Source of the DNA: a virus
Virus record (IMG/VR): IMGVR_UViG_3300046811_000104
Span: 1 to 37,722 of that record
Reading direction: 5' to 3' (one strand)
DNA length: 37,722 nt
The notes under the pieces were generated by a model. That model had not been told where the DNA came from and did not search any database. It saw nothing but the letters and a program-made list of their open reading frames with translations. Shown in pieces: positions 23,389-29,566 of this stretch (position 1 is the stretch's first letter; each line of letters begins with the position of its first letter). A program made the translations under genes and the position numbers.

Positions 23389-24038
23389 CGCGCACCTCCA
23401 ATTAGGTCGTCGTCGTGCATGCCGGCGATGTGACCGAGTCGGCGCAGTCCTTCAACGCGTGCAGGCTTGCCGACCGACATCCGCGACAGCATCGCGTGCG
23501 ACTCACAGAGACCGCCGTTGACGATGCCGTCGCATTCGACGTATCCGAGGCCTGGGCGCATGCACGACGGGACCGCAGGACGTCCAGGACACGCCGCTGC
23601 CGCATGTGGGCCTCCGCAGTCAGCGCAATCGGTGCGCTGTGGCGGGAGCTGCATAGGCTTCGCCGGGGCGGGCTTGCCGTGCGTCGGGCACGCCGTGTTC
23701 GCCTGTGTGTCACTGCATCCATGCGCGCACGCCGGGGCGGGTTGCGGGGCGGGCTTACGCGCCGGGCAGCTAGTAGAACATCCAGGTTCGCAACATTCAT
23801 CATGAGCGGTCTCGGCCGACTGCGCCGCGAGGGGAGGGAGGCGGGCGTCACGGCAGGCGGCAGAGCACCAACGCTGGTCGGCGTTCGTGCGCGGATCGTA
23901 AGCATGGAACTTCTCGCCCAGGATTACCTGGCGGTCGTCCTCATAAATGGCGTTCATCGTCATACCGCAGTACCAACGGCACTTCGTCCTGTCGGCCGCG
24001 AGCGGGGCGGCTGCGGGGACGTCATTAACCTTGTCCAT
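23385..24038 (-). CDS. Highly Cys-rich protein
   Basis: This encodes 217 residues from ATG 24038, with GGAGG seven bases ahead. About 19 Cys (close to 9%) occur in pairs and singles: KCRWYCGMTMN and WCSAACRDARL at the N-terminus, which may form one zinc ribbon-like domain, then ECCEPGCSTSCPARK, ACAHGCS, CADCGG and LCESH. The C-terminus (ARVEGLRRLGHIAGMHDDDL) is helical. Pro/Ala linkers separate the clusters. This is the first of three consecutive Cys/His-rich genes. The codon pattern is GC-rich like the phage backbone. Confidence 0.65.
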   Translation of the reverse strand: MDKVNDVPAAAPLAADRTKCRWYCGMTMNAIYEDDRQVILGEKFHAYDPRTNADQRWCSAACRDARLPPLAAQSAETAHDECCEPGCSTSCPARKPAPQPAPACAHGCSDTQANTACPTHGKPAPAKPMQLPPQRTDCADCGGPHAAAACPGRPAVPSCMRPGLGYVECDGIVNGGLCESHAMLSRMSVGKPARVEGLRRLGHIAGMHDDDLIGGAR

Positions 24039-24546
24039 TGATTCCCTCCGGGTAGTTGATCCATGCGAACTCGCCGAACGCGGCTTTGGCCCATGCGTCG
24101 TAAACCCTGGCAGCTGCTTCGGCCGTAACAAAAAGGCCTAGATAGCGATTCCTTTTTGAGACTGTTATCTGAGCCAGAAACCTAAGGCCACAGCGCCTAA
24201 CGCCCTTAAGGCCGACACGGTTTGATAGATTGGGTCTTCGATTGGAGTTGTTTTGCGCCCTGGTGGCGGAGCGAAGATTCTGCCTGGTATTGTTCAGGCC
24301 ATTGCCGTCGCGATGATCCATGATGCGAGCGCCGGACATACCCATAAGAGCACCGACAAAACGATGCAGGTCGCCTTCGTGGCGTCCATGGCCGCAGCGG
24401 CGATGGTGGCTGGCGGCGTAGACCCGAAGGCCGCTTATGCGGCGTCGCCAGCCGCACGTATTAACGAGAAGCCAATCCTCCGGGCTCACCCAGGCGAACT
24501 CCTCTCGGCTTCCTAGCTGTATCGGCATCGCGTCCAGGCTGATCAT
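24025..24546 (-). CDS. HNH homing endonuclease with AP2 DNA-binding domain
   Basis: This encodes 173 residues. The HNH core includes MDHRDGNGLNNTRQNLRSAT (76-95), matching the standard DH-x-(N/D)-G-x4-N-x3-NLR pattern. It follows a possible first His at residue 61. The C-terminal AP2 domain is clear: GLKGVRRCGLRFLAQITVSK (112-131), then LGLFVTAEAAARVYDAWAKA and a final FGEFAWINYP. Such genes are self-spreading homing elements. GC content falls locally, consistent with transfer. The ATG at 24546 is only 14 bases from the divergent start at 24561, so its promoter lies inside the neighbouring gene. Confidence 0.85.
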   Translation of the reverse strand: MISLDAMPIQLGSREEFAWVSPEDWLLVNTCGWRRRISGLRVYAASHHRRCGHGRHEGDLHRFVGALMGMSGARIMDHRDGNGLNNTRQNLRSATRAQNNSNRRPNLSNRVGLKGVRRCGLRFLAQITVSKRNRYLGLFVTAEAAARVYDAWAKAAFGEFAWINYPEGINGQG

Positions 24547-24560
24547 GCTACCTTCCCGAC

Positions 24561-25007
24561 GTGCCCCGTCGTCCGCTCGATAAAGAGGTTGCCCGCGCCA
24601 CTGCCCGTCGCGACAAAGCCGCCGCGATGCTGAAGGCCGAAGATGCTGCGCTGGAGGCTTTGCTCAAGGCGCAGGCCGAGCTTTTCGAGGCGGTCGCGGA
24701 AGAACATCGCTTGCCTGTTCACCGTTCAAGTGTTAACACTCGTAGTGAACAGATGCAACTCGAATCTCGCATCGCCATCAGTAAAGGCCGGTCGGCTGAC
24801 CCATTCATCGAGGTTATCAGGTCGGTCAAGCCTAAGGGGTTCACGCTGCGCAGTCTGGCCAAGCGGCTGAAGTGTAGCGTGTCTCTGCTTTCCATGCAGC
24901 GCCGAGCCGATAACCCGCGGCCTATTCCGCGTGACCGGGCCGAAGAGATCGAAGAGCTGACCGGCTGGCCGGCCGACTCGAAGCACTGGCCGGGCGGTCT
25001 CTCCTAA
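24561..25007 (+). CDS. XRE/Cro-like regulator with N-terminal coiled coil (repressor candidate)
   Basis: This encodes 148 residues from GTG 24561. The N-terminal half is a charged helix likely to form a coiled coil (MLKAEDAALEALLKAQAELF). The C-terminal half has a helix-turn-helix (FTLRSLAKRLKCSVSLLSMQ, about 94-113), followed by RPIPRDRAEEIEELTGWPAD. That segment matches the (R/K)-x-(I/V)-P-x-(E/D)-R-x-x-x-I-E-x-x-T-G stretch of phage Cro/CI-like proteins. Operator-like repeats AGTGTTCACT lie inside the gene (24715-24752) and right after it (25019-25070). It probably governs the lysis-lysogeny switch, repressing the rightward genes from 25083 and perhaps the leftward block. Confidence 0.7.
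   Translation: MPRRPLDKEVARATARRDKAAAMLKAEDAALEALLKAQAELFEAVAEEHRLPVHRSSVNTRSEQMQLESRIAISKGRSADPFIEVIRSVKPKGFTLRSLAKRLKCSVSLLSMQRRADNPRPIPRDRAEEIEELTGWPADSKHWPGGLS
24715..24752. promoter_or_regulatory. Compound operator-like palindrome inside the regulator gene
   Basis: A perfect 12-base palindrome, AGTGTTAACACT (24729-24740), is flanked almost symmetrically by CTGTTCAC (24715-24722) and its complement GTGAACAG (24745-24752). The same half-sites recur after the gene. This spacing would allow several dimers to bind cooperatively. Lying within the coding sequence, it may control a leftward promoter for the minus-strand genes or autoregulate the regulator. Confidence 0.6.
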
Positions 25008-25018
25008 GAAAAGTGGCG

Positions 25019-25070
25019 AGTGTTCACTTTTCCGCTTGCTAGCGGTGTGAACAGTTGCTAGTGTTCACTT
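25019..25070. promoter_or_regulatory. Operator cluster upstream of the rightward early operon
   Basis: AGTGTTCACTT occurs twice on the plus strand (25019-25029 and 25060-25070), with GTGAACAG (25047-25054) between. TTGCTAG is also directly repeated (25036-25042 and 25055-25061). The second AGTGTTCACTT ends 12 bases before the first start codon of the operon at 25083. TTGCTA and TAGTGT 17 bases apart could be a weak promoter overlapped by the operators, as expected for repressor-controlled transcription. Confidence 0.6.
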
Positions 25071-25082
25071 ATGGAGGCTTCG

Positions 25083-25265
25083 ATGGAGATGAACAGTGTT
25101 TCGGCGATCAAGGCGTACTTCGAGGGCGAGTTCGACGGCGGCCCGGGCCGCAAGATGGACATGGCCGAGTTTCGCGCTCTCGGCGACTCGCGCACGGCCA
25201 TCGCGGAGATGTGCGCGGCACGCATGACCGCGCTGGGTACGCCGGTCGAGATCAAGGCTGCGTAA
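25083..25265 (+). CDS. Small hypothetical protein under operator control
   Basis: This encodes 60 residues. I chose ATG 25083 because GGAGG (25073-25077) lies five bases upstream. The in-frame ATG at 25071 would place the ribosome site inside the gene. The protein has a short polar N-terminus, MAEFRALGDSRTAIAEMCAA and a C-terminal helix. It is the first gene after the operator cluster, where Cro- or CII-like regulators often sit, but no helix-turn-helix is obvious. Confidence 0.6.
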   Translation: MEMNSVSAIKAYFEGEFDGGPGRKMDMAEFRALGDSRTAIAEMCAARMTALGTPVEIKAA

Positions 25266-25272
25266 GGCCGAA

Positions 25273-25288
25273 ACCGGCTTCGGCCGGT
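25273..25288 (+). terminator. UUCG-capped hairpin, possible attenuator
   Basis: ACCGGC (25273-25278) and GCCGGT (25283-25288) form a perfect six-base stem capped by TTCG, a very stable tetraloop. No T-tract follows, so it is not a complete intrinsic terminator. It lies between two genes of the early operon and may stabilise mRNA ends or partly attenuate. Confidence 0.4.
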
Positions 25289-25321
25289 CGCGCCGTAACT
25301 CGGCGCCTGATGAGGCCAACA

Positions 25322-25660
25322 ATGAACTCGAAACCCCGTCACAATCCCTTCTGCGCACGCTGCGGCATCACCTGTGTCCTGCATGCGATGCCCGAGTCGT
25401 CCTGTGAGTCGTACATCGCGCCAGGCTCACGGGAAGCGCGCGAGTTCGAAGCGACGAAGGCCCCTGGCAAGCCGATTGATTCGGACTTCTTCGATCGCGC
25501 CCTGATGGAGGCGACCATCCTGGACCTTGAGGACCGCAGGCGCCGCGCGATACAGGCGACGCAGGCGTGTTTGTCGGCGGCGCGGGCTGGCGCGCCGCGC
25601 ACTGCTAGCCGCTATGCCGAACGGGCGCTCAAGGCGCTTGGCGCACTGGGGGCGTCGTGA
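25322..25660 (+). CDS. Small hypothetical protein with N-terminal Cys pair
   Basis: This encodes 112 residues from ATG 25322, preceded by GAGG. The N-terminus has FCARCGITCVLHAMPESSCE, which may be a zinc-binding loop. After a polar linker, residues about 65-110 form helices (LMEATILDLEDRRRRAIQAT, then YAERALKALGALG). No family is recognised. Its stop overlaps a GTG (GTGA) that starts the next short gene. Confidence 0.6.
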   Translation: MNSKPRHNPFCARCGITCVLHAMPESSCESYIAPGSREAREFEATKAPGKPIDSDFFDRALMEATILDLEDRRRRAIQATQACLSAARAGAPRTASRYAERALKALGALGAS

Positions 25661-25824
25661 GCGGCTGGGACGAGTGGTACGAGTTGCAGCACGGCTACGG
25701 CTGCAGCTGCGACGGGTGCGATCCGCGACCACCACGGTGTACCGAGTGCGACGAGGAGCTGAGGTACGAGAGCGGCGAGGTCTGCGACAAGTGCAACGGG
25801 TCGCGAGCGGTGGTGCGAACGTGA
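25657..25824 (+). CDS. Small zinc-finger-like protein (55 residues)
   Basis: The GTG at 25657 overlaps the previous stop (GTGA), and its own stop overlaps the next GTG. The product holds eight Cys in 55 residues: CSCDGCDPRP, then CTECDEELRY and CDKCNG. The last two CxxC pairs, about 15 residues apart, look like a zinc ribbon. It was found by following the coupled-gene rule. It probably folds around zinc and may act in DNA or protein binding. Confidence 0.55.
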   Translation: MSGWDEWYELQHGYGCSCDGCDPRPPRCTECDEELRYESGEVCDKCNGSRAVVRT

Positions 25825-26126
25825 GACTCCCGAAGAAGATGCCAGACAAGTACCTGCCCGGCGGCGTCGAGGCATGGCTGCTCACGATGAACGACGGGAC
25901 GGCGAAGATCGTAGCCACCGACGGCTACGCACACGCAATGGCCGAGATTGTTCAGCCCGCGACGGCAGACACCTGCTCGGCTGCCATGTCCCACGTCATC
26001 AAGGAACTGAAGCGCGAGAACGGCTCGCCGCGCGTCGGCGACTTCGTCTCTAGGGTCGATCGAACGACGGGTGAGTTCTGGCTCAATGATCGGTTCGGGC
26101 CGTTCAAATTCGAGGTGCAGCAATGA
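25821..26126 (+). CDS. Small hypothetical protein
   Basis: This encodes 101 residues from a GTG at 25821 that overlaps the previous stop. The sequence shows strands (AWLLTMNDGTAKIVATDG), a helix (MSHVIKELKREN) and a closing part that looks beta-rich (VGDFVSRVDRTTGEFWLNDR then FGPFKFEVQQ). It is compact and soluble. No family is recognised. The stop overlaps the next ATG (ATGA). Confidence 0.55.
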   Translation: MRLPKKMPDKYLPGGVEAWLLTMNDGTAKIVATDGYAHAMAEIVQPATADTCSAAMSHVIKELKRENGSPRVGDFVSRVDRTTGEFWLNDRFGPFKFEVQQ

Positions 26127-26344
26127 TCGGCTGGTTCATGCGGCGCCGTTGCTTCTGGTGCTCGCGCTCGGCGATTGGGATGTGCTGGTCGCACCACATG
26201 GACGTGCACCACATCCTCAATCGCGCCGGTCGCATCGCGCTGGTTTCGATCGGCACGGCGTTCCTGGTGTCGCTGGTCCTGGCTGGCGTCGCGGGGTGGT
26301 ACGGCAAGGTTGCGTGGGAGCTGAGTCATTTGGTGGGGCGATGA
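26123..26344 (+). CDS. Small membrane protein with Cys/His N-terminus
   Basis: This encodes 73 residues from an ATG overlapping the previous stop. The N-terminal part (RRRCFWCSRSAIGMCWSHHM) has a CxxC and further Cys and His residues that could bind metal. Residues about 37-60 form one transmembrane segment (IALVSIGTAFLVSLVLAGVA). A role in superinfection exclusion or host membrane modulation is possible but unproven. The stop overlaps the next ATG. Confidence 0.55.
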   Translation: MIGWFMRRRCFWCSRSAIGMCWSHHMDVHHILNRAGRIALVSIGTAFLVSLVLAGVAGWYGKVAWELSHLVGR

Positions 26345-26739
26345 CAAAGGCTCCGATTGGGTCACCTTCGCGCGTGAAGGTGACGAAAGTCGTCCGTACG
26401 TCCTGGCGTATTGAGTGGGAGTACGACGGCCAGGAATTCGTCGGCGACGAAGATGGAACCTACTTCGAGACGGTGCGGCGTATCCGGGTTCGTCACATGC
26501 AGGGGCGCGGAAACGCCTATCGCGCTGCGGCCATGCGCCTGATCTTCGCGCGCCGCGATCGGTACGCCAAGGGGGTGATCGGCGGGAAGCGCCAAGGCTG
26601 CAAGCTCTGCGACGCAGCGCCGGTGAACCGATACCCCGATGACCCATCGGCCTGCCGATATCACGACGGGGACAGTGTCGAAGCATTGCGCAATCGGCTC
26701 GCGCGCCGGCTCATGTGGCGCGATGGGGTGAAGCCGTGA
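26341..26739 (+). CDS. Hypothetical protein with CxxC...C..H element
   Basis: This encodes 132 residues from ATG 26341, overlapping the previous stop (ATGA). An N-terminal beta-rich part (VKVTKVVRTSWRIEWEYDGQ) is followed by a basic helix (AYRAAAMRLIFARRDRYAKG). A possible zinc site follows: CKLCDAAPVNRYPDDPSACR with YHDG. The C-terminus is basic and helical. No family is recognised. The stop overlaps the next GTG. Confidence 0.55.
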   Translation: MTKAPIGSPSRVKVTKVVRTSWRIEWEYDGQEFVGDEDGTYFETVRRIRVRHMQGRGNAYRAAAMRLIFARRDRYAKGVIGGKRQGCKLCDAAPVNRYPDDPSACRYHDGDSVEALRNRLARRLMWRDGVKP

Positions 26740-26864
26740 ACTGCCCCACAATTCGCAATCGCGACCCGCGGCCCATCAAGCTCATTCGTTGCGGATTCGG
26801 CGCGCTGATTTCGAGATGGCGGGATTTCTGTTGGCGGCACTTGGTTGAAATGACGAAAGGATGA
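26736..26864 (+). CDS. Very small basic protein (42 residues)
   Basis: The GTG at 26736 overlaps the preceding stop and its stop overlaps the next ATG (ATGA). The product is basic and aromatic (RDPRPIKLIRCGFGALISRW, then RDFCWRHL). It may be a real minimal peptide or simply a coupling frame. The function is unknown. Confidence 0.4.
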   Translation: MNCPTIRNRDPRPIKLIRCGFGALISRWRDFCWRHLVEMTKG

Positions 26865-27064
26865 AAATGCTATTCAAAAACCATGACCCATTCAAGGATG
26901 CTCCAATGATGAACATGCGCGAGATTCACCGCAATATTGAGCGCCGGCAGAGAACGGTGTTCGGTATTGCGGCCATAACTGCGCCGTTAGTCATCATGTT
27001 CAACGTCGGCATTGTGGCCGGAATCGTTTGGGTTGCTTATCACTTCATTCGAAAGTTCTGGTAA
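26861..27064 (+). CDS. Small membrane protein
   Basis: This encodes 67 residues. The ATG at 26861 overlaps the previous stop. An ATG two codons later (26867) has AAAGGA at a better distance and may be the real start. A polar N-terminus of about 30 residues precedes an apolar C-terminal segment (FGIAAITAPLVIMFNVGIVA, continuing GIVWVAYHF), long enough to cross the membrane once or as a hairpin. The stop overlaps the next ATG (TAATG). The function is unknown. Confidence 0.6.
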   Translation: MKMLFKNHDPFKDAPMMNMREIHRNIERRQRTVFGIAAITAPLVIMFNVGIVAGIVWVAYHFIRKFW

Positions 27065-27453
27065 TGACCATCTCCGACGCACAAGCCCTAGTCCGCGCGT
27101 TTCAAGAAAAGTTCTTCGGCCCGCAACCGTCAACGCCGCTGACCGAGGATCAAGTTGATTGGGACGAGCACACGTTGCGGCTCGAATGGATGGACAGCGA
27201 GCACAGCGAAATCGAGACGGCGATTCGGCGCAGGAACATTGCGGACCTGGCCGACGGCTACCTGGACGACCTGTTCTATGCCCTCGGCGGTCTCGTTCGG
27301 CTCGGCATCGACGCTGCGCCACTGTTTCAGGCCATTACGGACGCCAACATGGCCAAGGTGCGAATCCCGGGACTCGCCAAAATAGCGAAGCCCGAGGGAT
27401 GGACGCCGCCCGATATCGCTGGACTGATCGAAAAGCAAAGGACTGGAAAATGA
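27064..27453 (+). CDS. MazG-like NTP pyrophosphatase
   Basis: This encodes 129 residues from an ATG overlapping the previous stop. It has the all-alpha NTP pyrophosphohydrolase pattern: EWMDSEHSEIETAI (41-54) supplies the acidic E-x-x-E helix, and ADLADGYLDDLFYALGGLVR (60-79) the second acidic helix. The family's GID...F..V..(S/A)NM(A/S)K stretch is seen as GIDAAPLFQAITDANMAKVR (81-100). Such enzymes hydrolyse non-canonical NTPs or alter alarmone and nucleotide pools in infected cells. It is joined by overlap to the recombinase gene downstream, so both probably act on DNA metabolism. Confidence 0.8.
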   Translation: MTISDAQALVRAFQEKFFGPQPSTPLTEDQVDWDEHTLRLEWMDSEHSEIETAIRRRNIADLADGYLDDLFYALGGLVRLGIDAAPLFQAITDANMAKVRIPGLAKIAKPEGWTPPDIAGLIEKQRTGK

Positions 27454-28970
27454 CCGCCGCAGCCGTCGAAACGAAGCAGCGCGTGGTGCTGATAGACCTT
27501 TCGTCGCTGTTCCATCCCGCTTGGAGAGCTAACGAAAACGGGCCGCTATCGGTCGCATTCAGCGCCACGCTCGACGCCGTCACCCGGTGCGCGAAGAAAG
27601 ACCCCAACGCACTGACGGCCATCTGCCTCGACTCGCGCAAGAGCTGGAGGAAAGACCTTGTCCCGACGTACAAGGCGCAGCGGGAGAAGCTCGGCAACGA
27701 CTTCTACGACACGCTTGACCGGGTCAAGGAGCGCCTGCGCGCGGACGGTTACCTGCTTTGGGAGTCGGAGGGCTTCGAGGCCGACGACGTCATTGCGACC
27801 GCGTGCGAGGAAGCGATCCGCCGTGGGCACCCCGTCGCCATCTGCAGCGCCGATAAGGACCTGATGCAGCTTCTGCGGCCCGGCGTGAAGCAGCTGCGCA
27901 CGCACGACTGGTCGGTGTGGTCCGAGCTCGAAGCCGAAGCCAAGTTCGGCGTGAAGATGTCGCAACTGGGCGACTGGCTGGCCCTCGTGGGCGACGCATC
28001 GGACAACATCAAGGGCTGTCAGGGCGTCGGCGAGAAGCGCGCCACAGCGATGCTGCAGACCAATGGCGACTGGGCCGGCATCGTCAAGGCACTCGAGGAG
28101 AAGCAGTTCACGCCGGCAATGACGGCGGCGCTCCAGGGCTTCGACTATGCAACCACGCGCAAGCTGATTGAGCTGCGCCGAGACGTCCCGATCAACTTCG
28201 ACGACCTGTACAGCGGTCGTTCCGTGAAACCCATCGTCAAACTGGAGGAGCCACCCGTGGAAGACGTACCAAGTAGCGTCATTGCGGCAGAGAAGGTTTT
28301 CGGCGTGAAGGCCGAGACAACGCACATTGCGCCCGAGTCGGAGCCGCAAACCGTAGCCATCGGCGAACTGGTCGATATGCCAAAGCCGGCGGCGTCGAAC
28401 GATACCAAGGCTCTCGCGGTGCCGGCGCCGAACCCGGCATTGCAGCCAAACAGCGTCGCCGATGCGTACTGGCTGGCCAAGGCGATGATGAACAGCCGGC
28501 TCTACACGAAGTTCGGCAATCCCGAGGCCATCCTCGCAACCATGATCCGCGGCAAGGAGATGGGCTTTCCGGTGCTCACGAGCCTGGACATGTTCCATGT
28601 CATCAGCGGCAAGCCGTCGCTGGCCGCGAACACGATTCAAGTGCTCGCCGAGAAGCACCCCGATTGCGTCTACCTGCGCCGCGTGTCGTCGAGCATGACT
28701 GAGGCGACGTGGGAGACGAAGCACGCGAAGCACCCGCAGCCGGAGACGTTCACGTATTCGATCGATGACGCGGTAGCAGCGGGCATTGCAGCTGCCGAAC
28801 CCGCTCCGCCGCCGGGACCAGGCAAGAGGGACGACCGAGGGCAGTGGGACAAGCGACGCAAGGAGATGTTGCGCAAGACTGCGATGGTGCAGCTCGTGCG
28901 CATGGTTTACCCGTCGGCGACTCTCGGGCTCTACGCCCGCGAGGAGCTGACCGACCGCGAGGAGGACTGA
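27450..28970 (+). CDS. Fusion of 5'-3' flap exonuclease and RecT-like annealase
   Basis: This encodes 506 residues from an ATG overlapping the MazG-like stop (ATGA), as one uninterrupted frame. Residues 1-250 are a FEN-type 5'-3' nuclease: VVLIDLSSLF (first Asp), GFEADDVIA (108-116), ICSADKDLMQLL (131-142) and the helix-hairpin-helix GDASDNIKGCQGVGEKRA (181-198). Residues about 335-505 look like the phage annealase family with RecT-like architecture: AYWLAKAMMNSRLY, then ILATMIRGKEMGFPVLTSLD, VISGKPSLAANTIQVLAEKH, and the diagnostic W-x-K-x-x-x-x-ML-R...Y-P...G-L-Y-x-x-EE at 466-499. A Pro/Ala/Glu-rich linker joins them. Exonuclease and annealase are normally separate genes. ATG 28377 could give a free annealase, but it lacks a good ribosome site. 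Confidence 0.8.
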   Translation: MTAAAVETKQRVVLIDLSSLFHPAWRANENGPLSVAFSATLDAVTRCAKKDPNALTAICLDSRKSWRKDLVPTYKAQREKLGNDFYDTLDRVKERLRADGYLLWESEGFEADDVIATACEEAIRRGHPVAICSADKDLMQLLRPGVKQLRTHDWSVWSELEAEAKFGVKMSQLGDWLALVGDASDNIKGCQGVGEKRATAMLQTNGDWAGIVKALEEKQFTPAMTAALQGFDYATTRKLIELRRDVPINFDDLYSGRSVKPIVKLEEPPVEDVPSSVIAAEKVFGVKAETTHIAPESEPQTVAIGELVDMPKPAASNDTKALAVPAPNPALQPNSVADAYWLAKAMMNSRLYTKFGNPEAILATMIRGKEMGFPVLTSLDMFHVISGKPSLAANTIQVLAEKHPDCVYLRRVSSSMTEATWETKHAKHPQPETFTYSIDDAVAAGIAAAEPAPPPGPGKRDDRGQWDKRRKEMLRKTAMVQLVRMVYPSATLGLYAREELTDREED

Positions 28971-28972
28971 AC

Positions 28973-29416
28973 ATGAACGACGGCGATTACAAAGCGAAGC
29001 TGATCAAGAGCGGCAGCGAGTGGATTCAGTGGGGAAGGCTGGGAAACGACCAGAAGCCCGCCGCTGTCATGATGTTTGAAATCGAGGATGGCAGCGTCAT
29101 GGAGTGGACCGGGTGGCTTTCTGCCGCAGCGTACGATCGCACGGTGGACGCCTGCCACGCGCTTGGTTTCTCGGGCGAAGACCTGGACCTGTTCAACGAA
29201 CAGGAGCCGCACGGGCGTTGCCGCGTAACGGTCAAGACCGAGGAGTACAAAGGCGTCCGCCGGCAAAAGATCGCATTCGTCAACCCGGCAACCTACGGCG
29301 TGAAGGCCGAAAACCGCATGTCGGTCGCCGACCTGAAGAAGCTCTCGGCCGAGATGAAGAAGTCTCATCCTGCCGGGTTCGACCTGAACTCAGAAGATCA
29401 ACGGCTCGGCTTCTAG
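28973..29416 (+). CDS. Probable recombination-partner protein (SSB-like candidate)
   Basis: This encodes 147 residues, with GAGGAGGA eight bases ahead of the ATG and two bases after the recombinase stop. The first 110 residues look like a compact beta-rich domain (DYKAKLIKSGSEWIQWGRLG, AAVMMFEIEDGSVMEWTGWL, then GRCRVTVKTEEYKGVRRQKI). A short hydrophilic C-terminus follows. In many phages an OB-fold ssDNA-binding protein follows the annealase, and this position and strand pattern fit that idea. No acidic SSB tail is seen and no family motif can be confirmed, so the role is inferred from context. Confidence 0.5.
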   Translation: MNDGDYKAKLIKSGSEWIQWGRLGNDQKPAAVMMFEIEDGSVMEWTGWLSAAAYDRTVDACHALGFSGEDLDLFNEQEPHGRCRVTVKTEEYKGVRRQKIAFVNPATYGVKAENRMSVADLKKLSAEMKKSHPAGFDLNSEDQRLGF

Positions 29417-29442
29417 TCACCCCGCCGGCTACGCCGGCTATT

Positions 29443-29555
29443 CGGCGTGGGAGCGGTAATGGACAACCGCGGCCATTGATCAGGCTCCCGGGAATCTGCG
29501 GCTGGAGACGTCCAGTAAGCGACCTGGGTTTCGGGTTCGAATCCCGACACGCCGA
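29443..29555 (+). ncRNA. Aberrant tRNA-like RNA (about 113 nt)
   Basis: CGGCGTG (29443-29449) pairs perfectly with CACGCCG (29548-29554), followed by A. It resembles a bacterial tRNA-Pro acceptor. A canonical T-arm (TCGGG, loop TTCGAAT, CCCGA; 29531-29547) abuts it. A D-arm-like hairpin has GCGGT/ACCGC with the AA..GG..A loop pattern (29453-29470). GGCC/GGCT (29471-29486) can form an anticodon-like arm with an eight-base loop containing GAT. CCCGGG (29487-29492) and CCTGGG (29523-29528) enclose a nested hairpin CTGGA/TCCAG, like an oversized variable arm. No CCA is encoded, because the ribosome site AGGAGG of the next gene begins two bases after the discriminator. It may be a degenerate tRNA, a tRNA mimic or an att site. 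Confidence 0.45.
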
Positions 29556-29566
29556 CAGGAGGAACC

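Noticed and set aside
27159-27449. Upstream extension of the exonuclease frame
   Set aside because: The extension overlaps the MazG-like gene in another frame. ATG 27450 overlaps the previous stop and is directly followed by the conserved nuclease start.
27546-28733. Long minus-strand frame opposite the recombinase gene (395 codons)
   Set aside because: Antisense shadow of the FEN-annealase gene. It shows no domain pattern and a composition typical of reverse-complement reading.
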